Origin: Phymatolithon calcareum
Taxonomy: Eukaryota; Rhodophyta; Florideophyceae; Hapalidiales
DNA length: 64,000 nucleotides
Assembly (NCBI GenBank): GCA_977006965.1
Contig: OZ345355.1
Location: 1,488,001 to 1,552,000, forward strand
Direction: 5' to 3'
Positions within the stretch are counted from its first letter, which is position 1, and every line of letters starts with the position of its first letter. Both the position numbers and the translations under genes were made by a program. Positions 9,011 through 17,725 of this stretch are shown here, piece after piece. The notes below the pieces were generated by a model. The model was not told where the DNA came from. It worked only from the letters and a program-made list of their open reading frames with translations, and made no database searches.

Positions 9011-9241
9011 CATCTGTCCATATTTCGATATCCGCTGTTCTCACTGCATTACGCTCCAAAATAAAGGCTTCTGTGGCTGCGCGCTTCTCCTCCGGTTCAT
9101 CCTTCGCGGAAATAGGCGTTATGAAGGTAGTAAACCTGTTGCTTGAGCAATCCTTCCCGATTGGCGAGTGGAATCCCCTGCGTGGTAGAGCGAGGATCCC
9201 TTTCTCGGCCAGATAATAGGCGCTTGATTCCCGCCATGACC

Positions 9242-11596
9242 CTACGTTGCGTTTGGTTTGAGCTCGCGTGAGTGGGTTGCACGAGCCACTGGAGCCCCCG
9301 GTTCGAGTCGAAGTGCTTTCTCCATAACAAGAGTAGCATCCATCTCTCCGATGTCCCGCAGGCTTCGCATCCCTGTCAGTGCCCGAAGCTTGGCAACTGC
9401 CGTAGCTTTAAGGCAGACGCTGGCCGCTCGCGCTGCGTCGTTTCCTGCGATTTCGACTTGTTTGATGTGTGAGTCGAAGCCATGTACGGCGTAGGATGAT
9501 GCACCGTATAATACAACTGGATCGCAATAGCTCTTTCGGAAAGCCTCCATGGTCGGTGTCTCGGCGCCCCAAGATGTCCCTCCCAGCGCTCGGATGAATC
9601 GAGTCTTGGACCGGAGTTTCCGACTCACTTCCTTGCAGTGCAATTTGAAGGTCAGTCGTTGGTCCACGTTAACTCCGAGGAACTTATATGCCGGAACTGC
9701 TTTGATTCTCTCTCCCTCGATCTTGACGTTGCCGTCAATGATTCCCAGTAGTGACCTTCCACCTGCAGCAAATTCCACTACCTTGCATTTCTGCGCATTG
9801 ATCTTGATCCGCAAATAACCGCATAGCTGGGAGAGGATCTGGGCGGCCTCATTGAGCTTGGAGATAACATCTTCCCAGGTCTCGCCGGTGGCATGGAAGC
9901 TGGTGTCGTCTGCGAAACTAAATTGAACCAGGTCGTCGAGGCGAACATCTAAATTAGAGATGTATAAGTTCCAGAGGTTTGGTGATAAAGAGCTCCCTTG
10001 TGGTAGCCCACATCCTAGAGCCCGCGACCGACCGACAGTGTTGATGTGTCGTCCTCGAGCTCGGCGATCCGTCAGGTAGGAATGCATCCAGCAAATCATA
10101 TTTGGGGGACAATTTAAGCTCACCATTTTTGCAAGTAACGCCGGTATAACAACCCGATCGTATGCAGCGCTGAAGTCCACGAAGAGGGCAGCACATTTCC
10201 GCCGGCGGGAGAATGCGTCTCCCGTGCGCTGTGTCATAGCAGTTATATGCTCGTGGGTGCTGCGGTATAATCTGAATCCTGCTTGTGCGGAGGCAAGTTT
10301 CGACTCCATCCAACCCGCTAGGCGTAGTCCGATGAGGCGTTCAGCAATACGACTGATGATTGATGACAACGAGATTGGCCGGAGGGTTGTGGGGTCATTC
10401 GGTTTGGGTATGCCGATGATTAGCACTGTTCTCCATGCAGAGGGCACTGTTCCTTCGCGCCAACTTCTGTTAACTAGATCCAGTAAACGGTTTGTGGCCG
10501 TCGGAGACAGATGACGGATGAATTCGACTTCTATCGTATCCGGACCAGTTGCAGTGCGTGTTGGCATTGCGCTTATGACTGCTGTGAGTTCACGCATAGA
10601 AAATTCTGGAACCTCGCCAAGCTCAGTGTGCGCCATCGCCACAGCCGTCATGTACTTCCGTTTCCATTTCAAGTCTTGCGCCTTGACTTTGTTCCGGTTT
10701 CTGGCGACATATCCCTTGACAACGTCGTCCGCAATATCTTGGTTCGATTTCCGGCAGTCTGCCACAATGGTTGCCCTCGCGCGGCGTTTGCCCTCGATTG
10801 CGGCGAGAAGCTTCCATCCCTTGCGTTCCGCCTGGACAGTTGATGCGAGGTCACGCCAGCACTTTCGCTTGGCTGCGGCGATGACCACGTCCGTATTAGC
10901 TCGTACTTCGGCAAGTACCATGAGAGACTCTGGCGATGGGTCGGGCTCGTAAGATTCGAACGCCTGTCTTCGCTCCTCCACGGCTGTTGCGCACTCATCT
11001 GTCCACCAGATTTTTCGCTTAAGATTTCCCCGCGGTACAGCGTGCTTTGCTCCTGCTAGAACAGCCTTAACGAAACGTCTGTTGTCCTCGTCGATTGTGA
11101 CCTGGTTATCAGGCCACTCTTGAAGCTTCTCCTCGACCTTGACGGAAAATGCGTCCCAGTCCGCTGTTTTCAAAGACCATCGGGCCCGACCGAACCGTTT
11201 CCGGTCTTGATGCAACGCAGAGAACGTGAGTAGGATTGGACGGTGGTCGCTAAAAGTGAGTGGCTGGACTTTCCATTGACACTCCATCACGTATGCTCCA
11301 GGACATGCCGTGATGTCGACTGCTGACTGGCCGTTTGGGGTGAGGAGTGTAGGCGAGCCGTCGTTGAGGATTATCAGACCGGTGGCTTCTAGGTACTCCT
11401 CCAGTACTTGCGACGTATTCGGGTCGTAGTTTCCTGGGTCCCATGACCCGTGGATATTACAATCTCCAAATAGTATCGTATCCGATCGAACCATATTTTG
11501 CCAGTGAAAGCGGGACGTTGAATCCGGAGAGATGTAGAAGTGTGATATGGGAATAGACCTTCCAGATTTTCCGAGCCGTACGTCAAGTTCCGCCAC
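9242..11596 (-). pseudogene. LINE-1 ORF2: endonuclease C-terminal part and reverse transcriptase
   Basis: This 784-codon frame continues the endonuclease of 11,624-12,103. It has FGDCNIHG (Asp/Asn metal site) and SDHRPIL (catalytic His). The reverse transcriptase follows with RPISLSSIISRIAERLI (fingers), AGFRLYRSTHEH, motif A FVDFSAAYDRV, motif B GLPQGSSLSPNLWNLYISNL and motif C FSFADDTSFH. The FADD box is the catalytic Asp pair. Together these carry out target-primed reverse transcription. The first codon shown (GTG) is not a true start. The frame ends in TAG at 9,242, after which homologous reading resumes in other frames toward the RNase H, so the 3' part is frameshifted. Confidence 0.9.
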
Positions 11597-11623
11597 TTCA
11601 GCTTTGTCGCCGTGTCTCGTATC

Positions 11624-12103
11624 TTAGCAGGTTACGGGGAGACCGAGACGAGCATAGGTCATCACGCCGCCACCTAATAGCGTTCCGTCGTCCCTGTCAG
11701 CGCGGTTGACGAGTCCGAACCCTGCAATCCGCAACGAGGGGTCCTTAGGTCGGAGCCATGTCTCAGATAGCAGCAGAATGTCCGCTTTGGTGTCATGACC
11801 GAGCTTGGCGAGCTGCGAAGCGCGCCCTGCCTTGCGCACAGACCGGCAGTTGAGTTTTAGAATACGTAACGGACCTGGGTTGGTCTCGACGTCACCTGCT
11901 CGGATGAGGATGAGCCTTGACCAGTGTGCGTTTTTCGCGCAAACGTCGAAGAAGGCGGGGGTGTGCCCGATTGGGCAGGTATGAGAGACCCGTTGGGTAT
12001 CCAAATTTGAACAAAGTTCTGAGTTGAGATCCATTTTGTCTACGAGGTGTGTTATGTCTCGCAGTCCAGCCGCACTACGTGGAAGCGGAACTCGTGCGAC
12101 CAT
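11624..12103 (-). pseudogene. LINE-1 ORF2 N-terminus: leader, 2A motif and start of endonuclease
   Basis: This 159-residue frame begins with an ATG whose first two bases lie in the target duplication. An internal Met (residue about 24) is an alternative start. Residues 71-78 read DVETNPGP, preceded by the hydrophobic stretch RLILIRAG, a canonical 2A ribosome-skipping context. The endonuclease starts immediately after it (LKLNCRSV with the metal-site Asn, then LLLSETWL with the catalytic Glu). The frame stops at TAA 11,624-11,626. The next codons are in the same frame and lead straight into the rest of the endonuclease at 11,596, so a single nonsense codon separates the two halves. Confidence 0.8.
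11870..11893 (-). other. 2A ribosome-skipping motif (DVETNPGP)
   Basis: The eight codons read D-V-E-T-N-P-G-P and match the 2A consensus D-(V/I)-E-x-N-P-G-P. In 2A peptides the ribosome fails to join Gly and Pro, releasing the upstream peptide and continuing downstream. The position here, between a short leader and the endonuclease of a LINE, parallels 2A motifs known near the N-terminus of trypanosome L1Tc and some animal CR1-type elements. Activity is inferred from the motif only. Confidence 0.75.
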
Positions 12104-12111
12104 CTCACTTG

Positions 12112-13779
12112 TTTACTCCTCAACTTATTGTGTTCCACACTTTTCCGTCTATGAACTCTCGGCTTGTAGCATTTTTAGCAAACTCAACGCGTTGCGTGTG
12201 CACATCTCGCCGTAGGTGAATGTCCTTGCGTCTAGCGCCATGGCGACGAAACTTCTCTGAGACAGCGCGCATACATTTTACACGGAATTCGCGAAGGCCC
12301 TCCTGCAGAGGTTGTGCTCCCATCTGCTCAGACATCAGCCATTTGAATCACGATCTGCCGTAAGTGCACAAATTTCTGCACTCTCGACGGAACGGGGACA
12401 TTGGTTGTACACATGTGTCACATCAACCGCTCATCGAGCGGCACCGGGCGGAAATCCTTTTGCGTGTGCAGCGTGGCTGGATTGCGCGGACATTATGGAG
12501 CCCGTTGTGTCGCTTTGGGGAGGCAAACGTGAAGAGGAGATCTGTGGCGAAAGCGCGGTGTGTGGGTAGTCCGATATCACTGAGACAGCGTCGCCAGTGT
12601 CGACGGCCATAGATAGTCATGATGGGACATCGGGAACGATATCCCGATTCTACAACGGGTGGTTGAATTTGGAAGACGCAAGGTGAAGGAGTATACTCCC
12701 GACCACCTGCGTTCGCTCGTCGTTCATAATGTCGTTGATGTGGTTCACTTTGGTGATGAAATTGGTGATGAGGTGTACAGGGCAGTACATTTTGGTTGAT
12801 TACTATCTCGTGAAGACGCGCACGTTGATGATTGAGTTTGAATTAGTGTATTGTAAATAATGGAATATCTTCACGCTGTAGTACGAAATGTTGAAGAAAA
12901 GATATGGGAAGGTATTACTCTAAGGAGGACGGTGGAAACTCCCGTAGCTATTCTATCGCAATCAGTTGTCATCGAGGAGTGTGGGCGTGCTACATCTCGC
13001 TTGAATGCATTGCGAAGGATATAATACACTGCATATCTCATTCACCGATACTGCAACGGTCTACCACGGCGTGCTGCTAGCACTAATCCTCCACCACGCG
13101 CAGTGGTACAGCAAGAAGCAAACCGTAGTATGCATTCGCTCCTTCTTCGGGGGCAAAATTTATTTTAAATTTGAAAAAGGTGGAATTTCACGGAACGGTA
13201 GTCGAACTCGGCTACCCTTCGATGGACACGAGGTCTCCACCCCACTTTAGACTGATGATCAGATTGCCTTTCGATTGGGAACACTTTGCTCAGTTGATCT
13301 GAATCACGACATCAGCTGACTTCAGCCAAATTAAAAGCAGTCTTGCAAATGTAGAGACGGTGTAGAGTAATAATTACTTAGATCCCGGTACAAAGGGTCA
13401 GGGCACCTTCAGACACGGTATGCGTACAAGCATTGTACCGTTACAGCAGCCAGACAAGCGCGCCTGTCATAAGCGCGCCGCTCGTCGACTGAGAGTTAGA
13501 TCATATGTTAGCGTCTCCAGATTATTCCGCCCCGACGGCTACATAGTCCAGAGGGCGGGAGAACCCCAAGTATACTGCTAGCGCACGATCCTACAACTAG
13601 GATTTCCCTAGTTGCCATAGACGGGCAGGCATATGCGTATATTGTGTTTCCTACAGCAAAGCCCAGCATGAGTCTTTCTGTTTTATTACGCGTATTGCAG
13701 GAAATCGATGTTGATGCAAGAGAAGTACTACACAAAGTTGACACACGAAATGTAACTAAACGCGAAACTATAAACTTTA
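12112..13779. other. No gene recognised; duplicated part from 12,530
   Basis: 12,112-12,529 belongs to the copy-A-only block and holds a minus frame (12,120-12,335) with no recognised motif. 12,530-13,779 matches 32,211-33,387 plus 39,495 onward. It includes the sequence GGAAATCGATGTTGATGC (from 13,700), the unoccupied counterpart of the Copia-1 insertion site. Confidence 0.5.
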
Positions 13780-15250
13780 CTAATCTCCGCCCACGATGTC
13801 TTCTTCACAAGATTCAAGAATCTTCACAAACGCAAGACAATCATCTAATTCTTCGACCTCCACTTTCCCCGACATTACGGACTCGTTTCTGTTGTCGCTC
13901 AGCATAACAAATCTCCTTACTTGTTCTTCAAGAGTGTACAACGGCTCGAGCTCCGTTTCCGGTCCGGTAAGCTCAGAGATTATGTGCCGCGAATTGGACA
14001 TGTTTTCGTCAGTTCGAACTTCAGGGTCTCCCCACATATACAATACCGCTAGATTGTACATGGCAATTCGATTGTTATCCATTTCAATAGCTTTCTTGTA
14101 CAGTCTCTCAGCCTCAAATACGTCTCGATTGACACCATTTCCAAGCTCGTAGGAAACTGCGAGATTATTCATCCCGCTGCTGCTTCCTGCTTCAACTGCA
14201 TTTTTCATACGATACACCATCGTCATCTTCTGTAGTGCGGGACTTCAGAACACCCATGTTACAGAGTTCGTCATGGTTTCCCTCTTCAATGGCAGCAAAA
14301 TACGATTCTTCGGGCTCCCATGCATTCGGTGGAACACCTTGAGTTCCCTTGTGATGCAGTAATCCTTTGCGATTTGTGCAATTGGGGGGCGGGAGCAGAA
14401 GATCGTCGTAGAACAACAAGGCGTCTTTTGGACGTCTTCCTATACCAACAGCACGCCCTTGTCCATTGACATCCTTATTTCCTTCCTCACAAGATGCTTG
14501 TTTCACAAAAAGTCGATCGAACATTACGTGAAGCATTTTCTCATCTCCCCGCCGTTCCTGCTTACAAAATGTCTCGATCATTGCATTCTTGCGATATGTG
14601 TCGCGGCCCACAAAGAACCCTTTCTCAAGCAAGTATCCTATGTTCAATGGAAATTGCTCGTCACAAACTAAATCGTTGTCCATGAATCTCAGTCCCGATA
14701 AACATTTGATGGCATTTTCCTGGTGTCTTCGATTCTGCGATTCATGGAAACGACTTTGGTGTGCGATGGCGAGGTGAAATAGAAGCGGGGAATACGAGAG
14801 ATTCTCACGGGCGATGAATGATTCAAAGGCTTCAATCGCTGTCTCGGACACAGCACTATTGGTTCCATTTTCATAAAACAGTGCCAGTGCCCTTTTCACT
14901 CCAGCGTCTTTGGATCCAGTTTGTTCGTAAATACGACTAAAATAATCAGCGAGCATCCCAAGATCGATCTCATCGATCGGTCTAATGTGTTCTTCCATTT
15001 GGCTTCTATCTAGAAGATTCTTGAATCGGACATCCATTTGCATTTGCAGGGAAGACATTTGGTTCTCATATATAGGGCTTTGTCGAGTGACAATACCAAA
15101 AACATCATTTAGTGCTTCTCGGTGGCCGTGATGCGCAATACAACGTCCAAATAGTGTAAGGGCGTCATCCACACGGCCTTCTTCATGAGCGCGATGTCCG
15201 TCCGTGTAAACAGTTTCCAGTACTGTTCTCTGTTGGAAATGAATGTCCAT
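13780..15250 (-). pseudogene. Sel1-like/TPR repeat region, frameshifted
   Basis: The frame 14,192-15,250 starts at ATG 15,250. It carries helical repeats of TPR/Sel1 type (for example DGHRAHEEGRVDDALTLFGR), then loses frame at about 14,206. The second frame 13,780-14,226 continues with classic Sel1 units (SSSGMNNLAVSYELGNGV, then AERLYKKAIEMDNNRIAMYN). The paralogue at 47,279-48,165 reads straight through the same point with two extra bases, so copy A has a 2-bp deletion. Sel1 repeats are protein-interaction scaffolds. Upstream the same frame is open for a further 37 codons between a TAG at 15,260-15,262 and a TGA at 15,377-15,379. This region may therefore be the C-terminal part of one long gene continuing to 19,375, or a separate gene starting at this ATG. 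Confidence 0.65.
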
Positions 15251-15376
15251 TGCCGTGTTCTAATCTCTGATGAGTACAGTTGAATACCGTACGAAACCTT
15301 CGGAATGGCACAAACCGTATTTGATTTGCACCAAATTCTGTATCTCGAATTGGGCAATTTGTGGCATAAATGGTGG

Positions 15377-16311
15377 TCACCCCGACCAATACCTTAATCC
15401 ATAGTCTTCGTCAAGCGTTTCTGGAGCAAAGTACACAACAGGAGAACGAATATCTGAATGATTCGCTTCTGTTCGAAGCAACTCATTATACGATGACAGT
15501 CGAGTCGATCGCCAATGCTTTTGGGCAGCAAGTCTTCCCATAAATGCATTTTTCCATTCTTGCCACTTGAAAATATGAGACTCTGGACGGAACACTACCG
15601 ACACTGTTTTGGATTCTTGGTCACACGTGAGTAATATGCGGAGTTTCTGGGGACCGGCAACTGGATTCACTCTGATGCTATCTTCAAATTCGATTGTGTG
15701 ATGGCCCCGACTTGAGCCAGAAATGGCTCCCCGGTTCTTTGTTACATCCACTTTCAAAGCTGGAAACCCAAGAATGAATAGCATGATCAAAAATGGCGAC
15801 TTCCGTATATCTTCCGATTTCCGATCGACCTCTTTTTCGACCTTCCACTGCAAATACGACTGCACTTCCCAAACAACCCTCATATACAAACTTCGCGTTT
15901 TTTCTTCGAACCAACTTTTGTTTTCAATTTCGGAGAAAGCAGAGCAAAGTTGTTCGCTGCACATGAACCTCATACCGACGGGTGCAATACTTGCATTCCA
16001 TTCGGCTGCTTCAGCCTCATTCTCAGCAACCCAAGACCCCAAAATACTTCTCACAGTCTCTGCTACACATCCAATGAATCGAGGGGTGCCGGCGGAGATC
16101 TGACTGTGCTCTCTTCGCTTCGTTACTTCACTTCGCAGTCGCCTCAGTTCAAGCTCGTATTGATTCTCAAATACAGATGTTGTGAGCTCAGATTCTCCCT
16201 CCTGAGATGTTGCCTCGCATTCTTCCACATACGCACCGAGCCTATTCCCGCAATCCAAAGCAACATTATTGTCGACATGAACGCTTGTCTGAAGCAATAG
16301 ATAGTTGGGAC
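15377..16311 (-). pseudogene. Middle part of interrupted membrane/Sel1 gene
   Basis: This frame of about 310 codons begins directly at the right edge of the 14-bp duplication (16,298-16,311) and ends at TGA 15,377-15,379. Across the inserted element it joins in frame to the C-terminal end of 17,726-19,108 (…DDSPNYL then LLQTSVHVDNN), so the two are halves of one gene. It contains a coiled-coil-like stretch (ELELRRLRSEVTKRREH), a hydrophobic segment (FLIMLFILGFPAL) and a C-terminal part of unknown fold. No family was recognised. After the TGA the frame is again open toward the Sel1 region. Confidence 0.7.
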
Positions 16312-17725
16312 ACTAAGTTTTCTTTAAGGAGGTAAGGACCGACCGGGCCACAAACCAAGAAGCCAAGAATTCAGGCGCGGGCGGTTCGCCCGCGCCGGAA
16401 GAAGGGCCCTCGCCTATGAGGCTGGCAAATGCGCGCATTTTGGCGGAAGCTCCGCCGGAATTGGGCGTCGGGATCGGGAGCGCGCCTACATTGTTGGGCC
16501 ACCAAGGTCTCCAGTTTTCTCGGTGACTCCGATGCCAACGCATCGCCGCCGTAGGAAATTGACTATTTCCGCAAATTGAGGCGGCAAATGAAACAAGCAA
16601 GCTATCATAACCGGTCCAAGTTTGTTTTCCTTGGGCAATTGCTCCGCGCGCAAACCAAGCCAAGTGCCGCGCAAGGCCGATCCCCGCGAGGGGCTGCTGT
16701 AACCGGAGACAGATAGGCGTCAACCAACCAATGTGTAAAAAAAGACTGCTTCAATAGGAAGCAGGCGCACTGGCAGGAGCAACGCAGAAGCTTTCGTGAC
16801 ATCCATGCGAGGCTACGCGACGCGGATCAGACAACCAAGAAACGAGCGCGGCACCGGGAATGGAGAAGACTTGCAACATCGAGGAAGAAGTCGGTCTCAA
16901 GAGAAGACCTGAAACACTGAGAAAGAACTCGGTTTCAAGATAAGCGGTATGCCGCTACCGCAAAATCATCTATAGTGACGAGGTCAACGCCCCTACCCGA
17001 TAGGGACTTACGTAAGTACCACGCCGCGTGCCATGCTCAGTTATTTCCTTTGTGCAGTTGCTCCGAGCGCGAGCCAATTCAAGTGCCGCGTAAAGCCGAT
17101 CCCCGCGAGGGGCTGCTGTAATCGGAGACAGCTAGGCGTCAACCAACCAATGCCTGAAAAAAGACTGCTTTAACAGGAAGCAGGCGCACTGGCAGGAGCA
17201 ACGCAGAAGCCTTCGTGACACTTATGAGAGGATACGTTGCGCGGAGCAAACTGCCGAGGAGCGAGCACGGCGGCGGAAGTGGAGAAGACGTGCAACATCG
17301 AGCAAGAACTCGGTTTCCAGAGAATACCTAAAATACCAGCGGTATGCCGCTGCCGGCAGAGCGTCTATAGAGACGATGTCAACGCCCTTAATCAATAGAG
17401 ACTTACGCGAGTACCGCGCCACGTGCCAGGCGCGGTTACGACATGCTATCGGATCAGCTTTCAAACGAGCTCGGTGCACTGATCACTGAGCTGCAAAATG
17501 TGGCGCAATGAACACACAATGACGCCTCGCTACCGGGGGTCATCTACGGCGAACAATACAGGAGTTCTGCAATTTAGATGGGATATCTGAGATCCTAAGT
17601 TTTTCCGCCCGCCCCTCTGGCGGTGCGTTTTCGTAAGCTACACAAAGGTAGGTAGCAACTGAGGAAGCCTTGCCCATATCTTCGGAAGTCTGTGGGGCTT
17701 TTAAATAAACTATGCTCAAAAAAAA
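16312..17725 (+). mobile_element. 1.4-kb composite retroelement interrupting a gene
   Basis: It is flanked by a 14-bp duplication TAGATAGTTGGGAC (16,298-16,311 and 17,726-17,739) and ends in eight A's. The last 180 bp are the LINE-T 3' UTR (GTAGGTAGCA... to TTTTAAATAAAC). The first 1.1 kb is unrelated to the LINE-T coding piece and includes a tandem duplication of a unit of about 420 bp (16,626-17,440). No transposition gene is present. It looks like a non-autonomous element combining a repeated 5' region with a LINE-T tail, which would let it use LINE-T machinery. It disrupts the gene at 15,377-19,375. Confidence 0.8.
16626..17440 (+). repeat. Two tandem ~420-bp units
   Basis: Unit 1 (16,626-17,044) and unit 2 (17,045-17,440) align along their length. 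Both have GATCCCCGCGAGGGGCTGCT, then GGCGTCAACCAACCAATG, GGAAGCAGGCGCACTGGCAG, AGCGGTATGCCGCT and a shared GACTTACG near the end. They differ by scattered substitutions and small indels, so the duplication is older than the insertion. Repeated 5' units recall the monomers that act as promoters in some LINEs; that role is only a suggestion here. Confidence 0.75.

Larger units (their letters stand above)
7950..9101 (-). pseudogene. LINE-1 RNase H domain with Tudor-like insertion, disrupted
   Basis: The frame 8,664-9,101 starts the RNase H fold with IEIWTDGSV (first catalytic Asp), departs into a roughly 100-residue inserted domain, then returns with GAAGVLVLRGEEAIL (second strand). After the LINE-T insertion the same frame resumes with LEEGLSAG...FDAEAFAAVHAF (catalytic Glu) and RWFTDSKSCIDAL (second Asp). 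A one-base shift then leads to SPENEAADELARRG (last Asp). Removing the 352-bp insert plus one duplication copy restores the frame across 8,306/8,664. RNase H would degrade the RNA strand during reverse transcription. Confidence 0.8.
7511..12101 (-). mobile_element. LINE-1: endonuclease/RT/RNase H non-LTR retrotransposon
   Basis: The element is 4.6 kb on the minus strand, flanked by a 10-bp duplication ATCTCACTTG (7,501-7,510 and 12,102-12,111). Its 3' end (low coordinate) is CAATAAAGAAAGAAAGAAAG. In order along the element it encodes a short leader with a 2A motif, an APE-type endonuclease, reverse transcriptase, RNase H containing an inserted Tudor-like domain, and a C-terminal Cys/His motif. 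This domain set resembles CR1/R1/Jockey-group elements. It is disabled by a TAA at 11,624-11,626, frameshifts between RT and RNase H, another in RNase H, and a 352-bp LINE-T insertion at 8,307-8,658. The ATG of the leader overlaps the target duplication, so the element may be 5' truncated. Confidence 0.9.
3490..13810 (+). repeat. Segmental duplication, copy A
   Basis: This region is collinear with 28,478-39,609 (copy B). Matching blocks are 3,490-7,208 with 28,478-32,210; 12,530-13,700 with 32,211-33,387; and 13,701-13,810 with 39,495-39,609. Copy A has an extra 5.3-kb block (7,209-12,529) that contains LINE-1. Copy B has Copia-1 inserted at the site corresponding to 13,701. The right edge falls inside the 3' end of the Sel1-repeat gene (stop at 13,780). 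Small substitutions and indels are scattered throughout, so the event is not brand new. Confidence 0.85.

Noticed and set aside
9258-10952. Several plus-strand frames of 65-144 codons
   Set aside because: They are antisense to the reverse transcriptase frame of LINE-1 and follow its codon structure.
17540-17725. C-terminal 60 residues of the membrane protein
   Set aside because: They are encoded by the antisense of the LINE-T tail inside the insertion. The true gene continues at 16,311.
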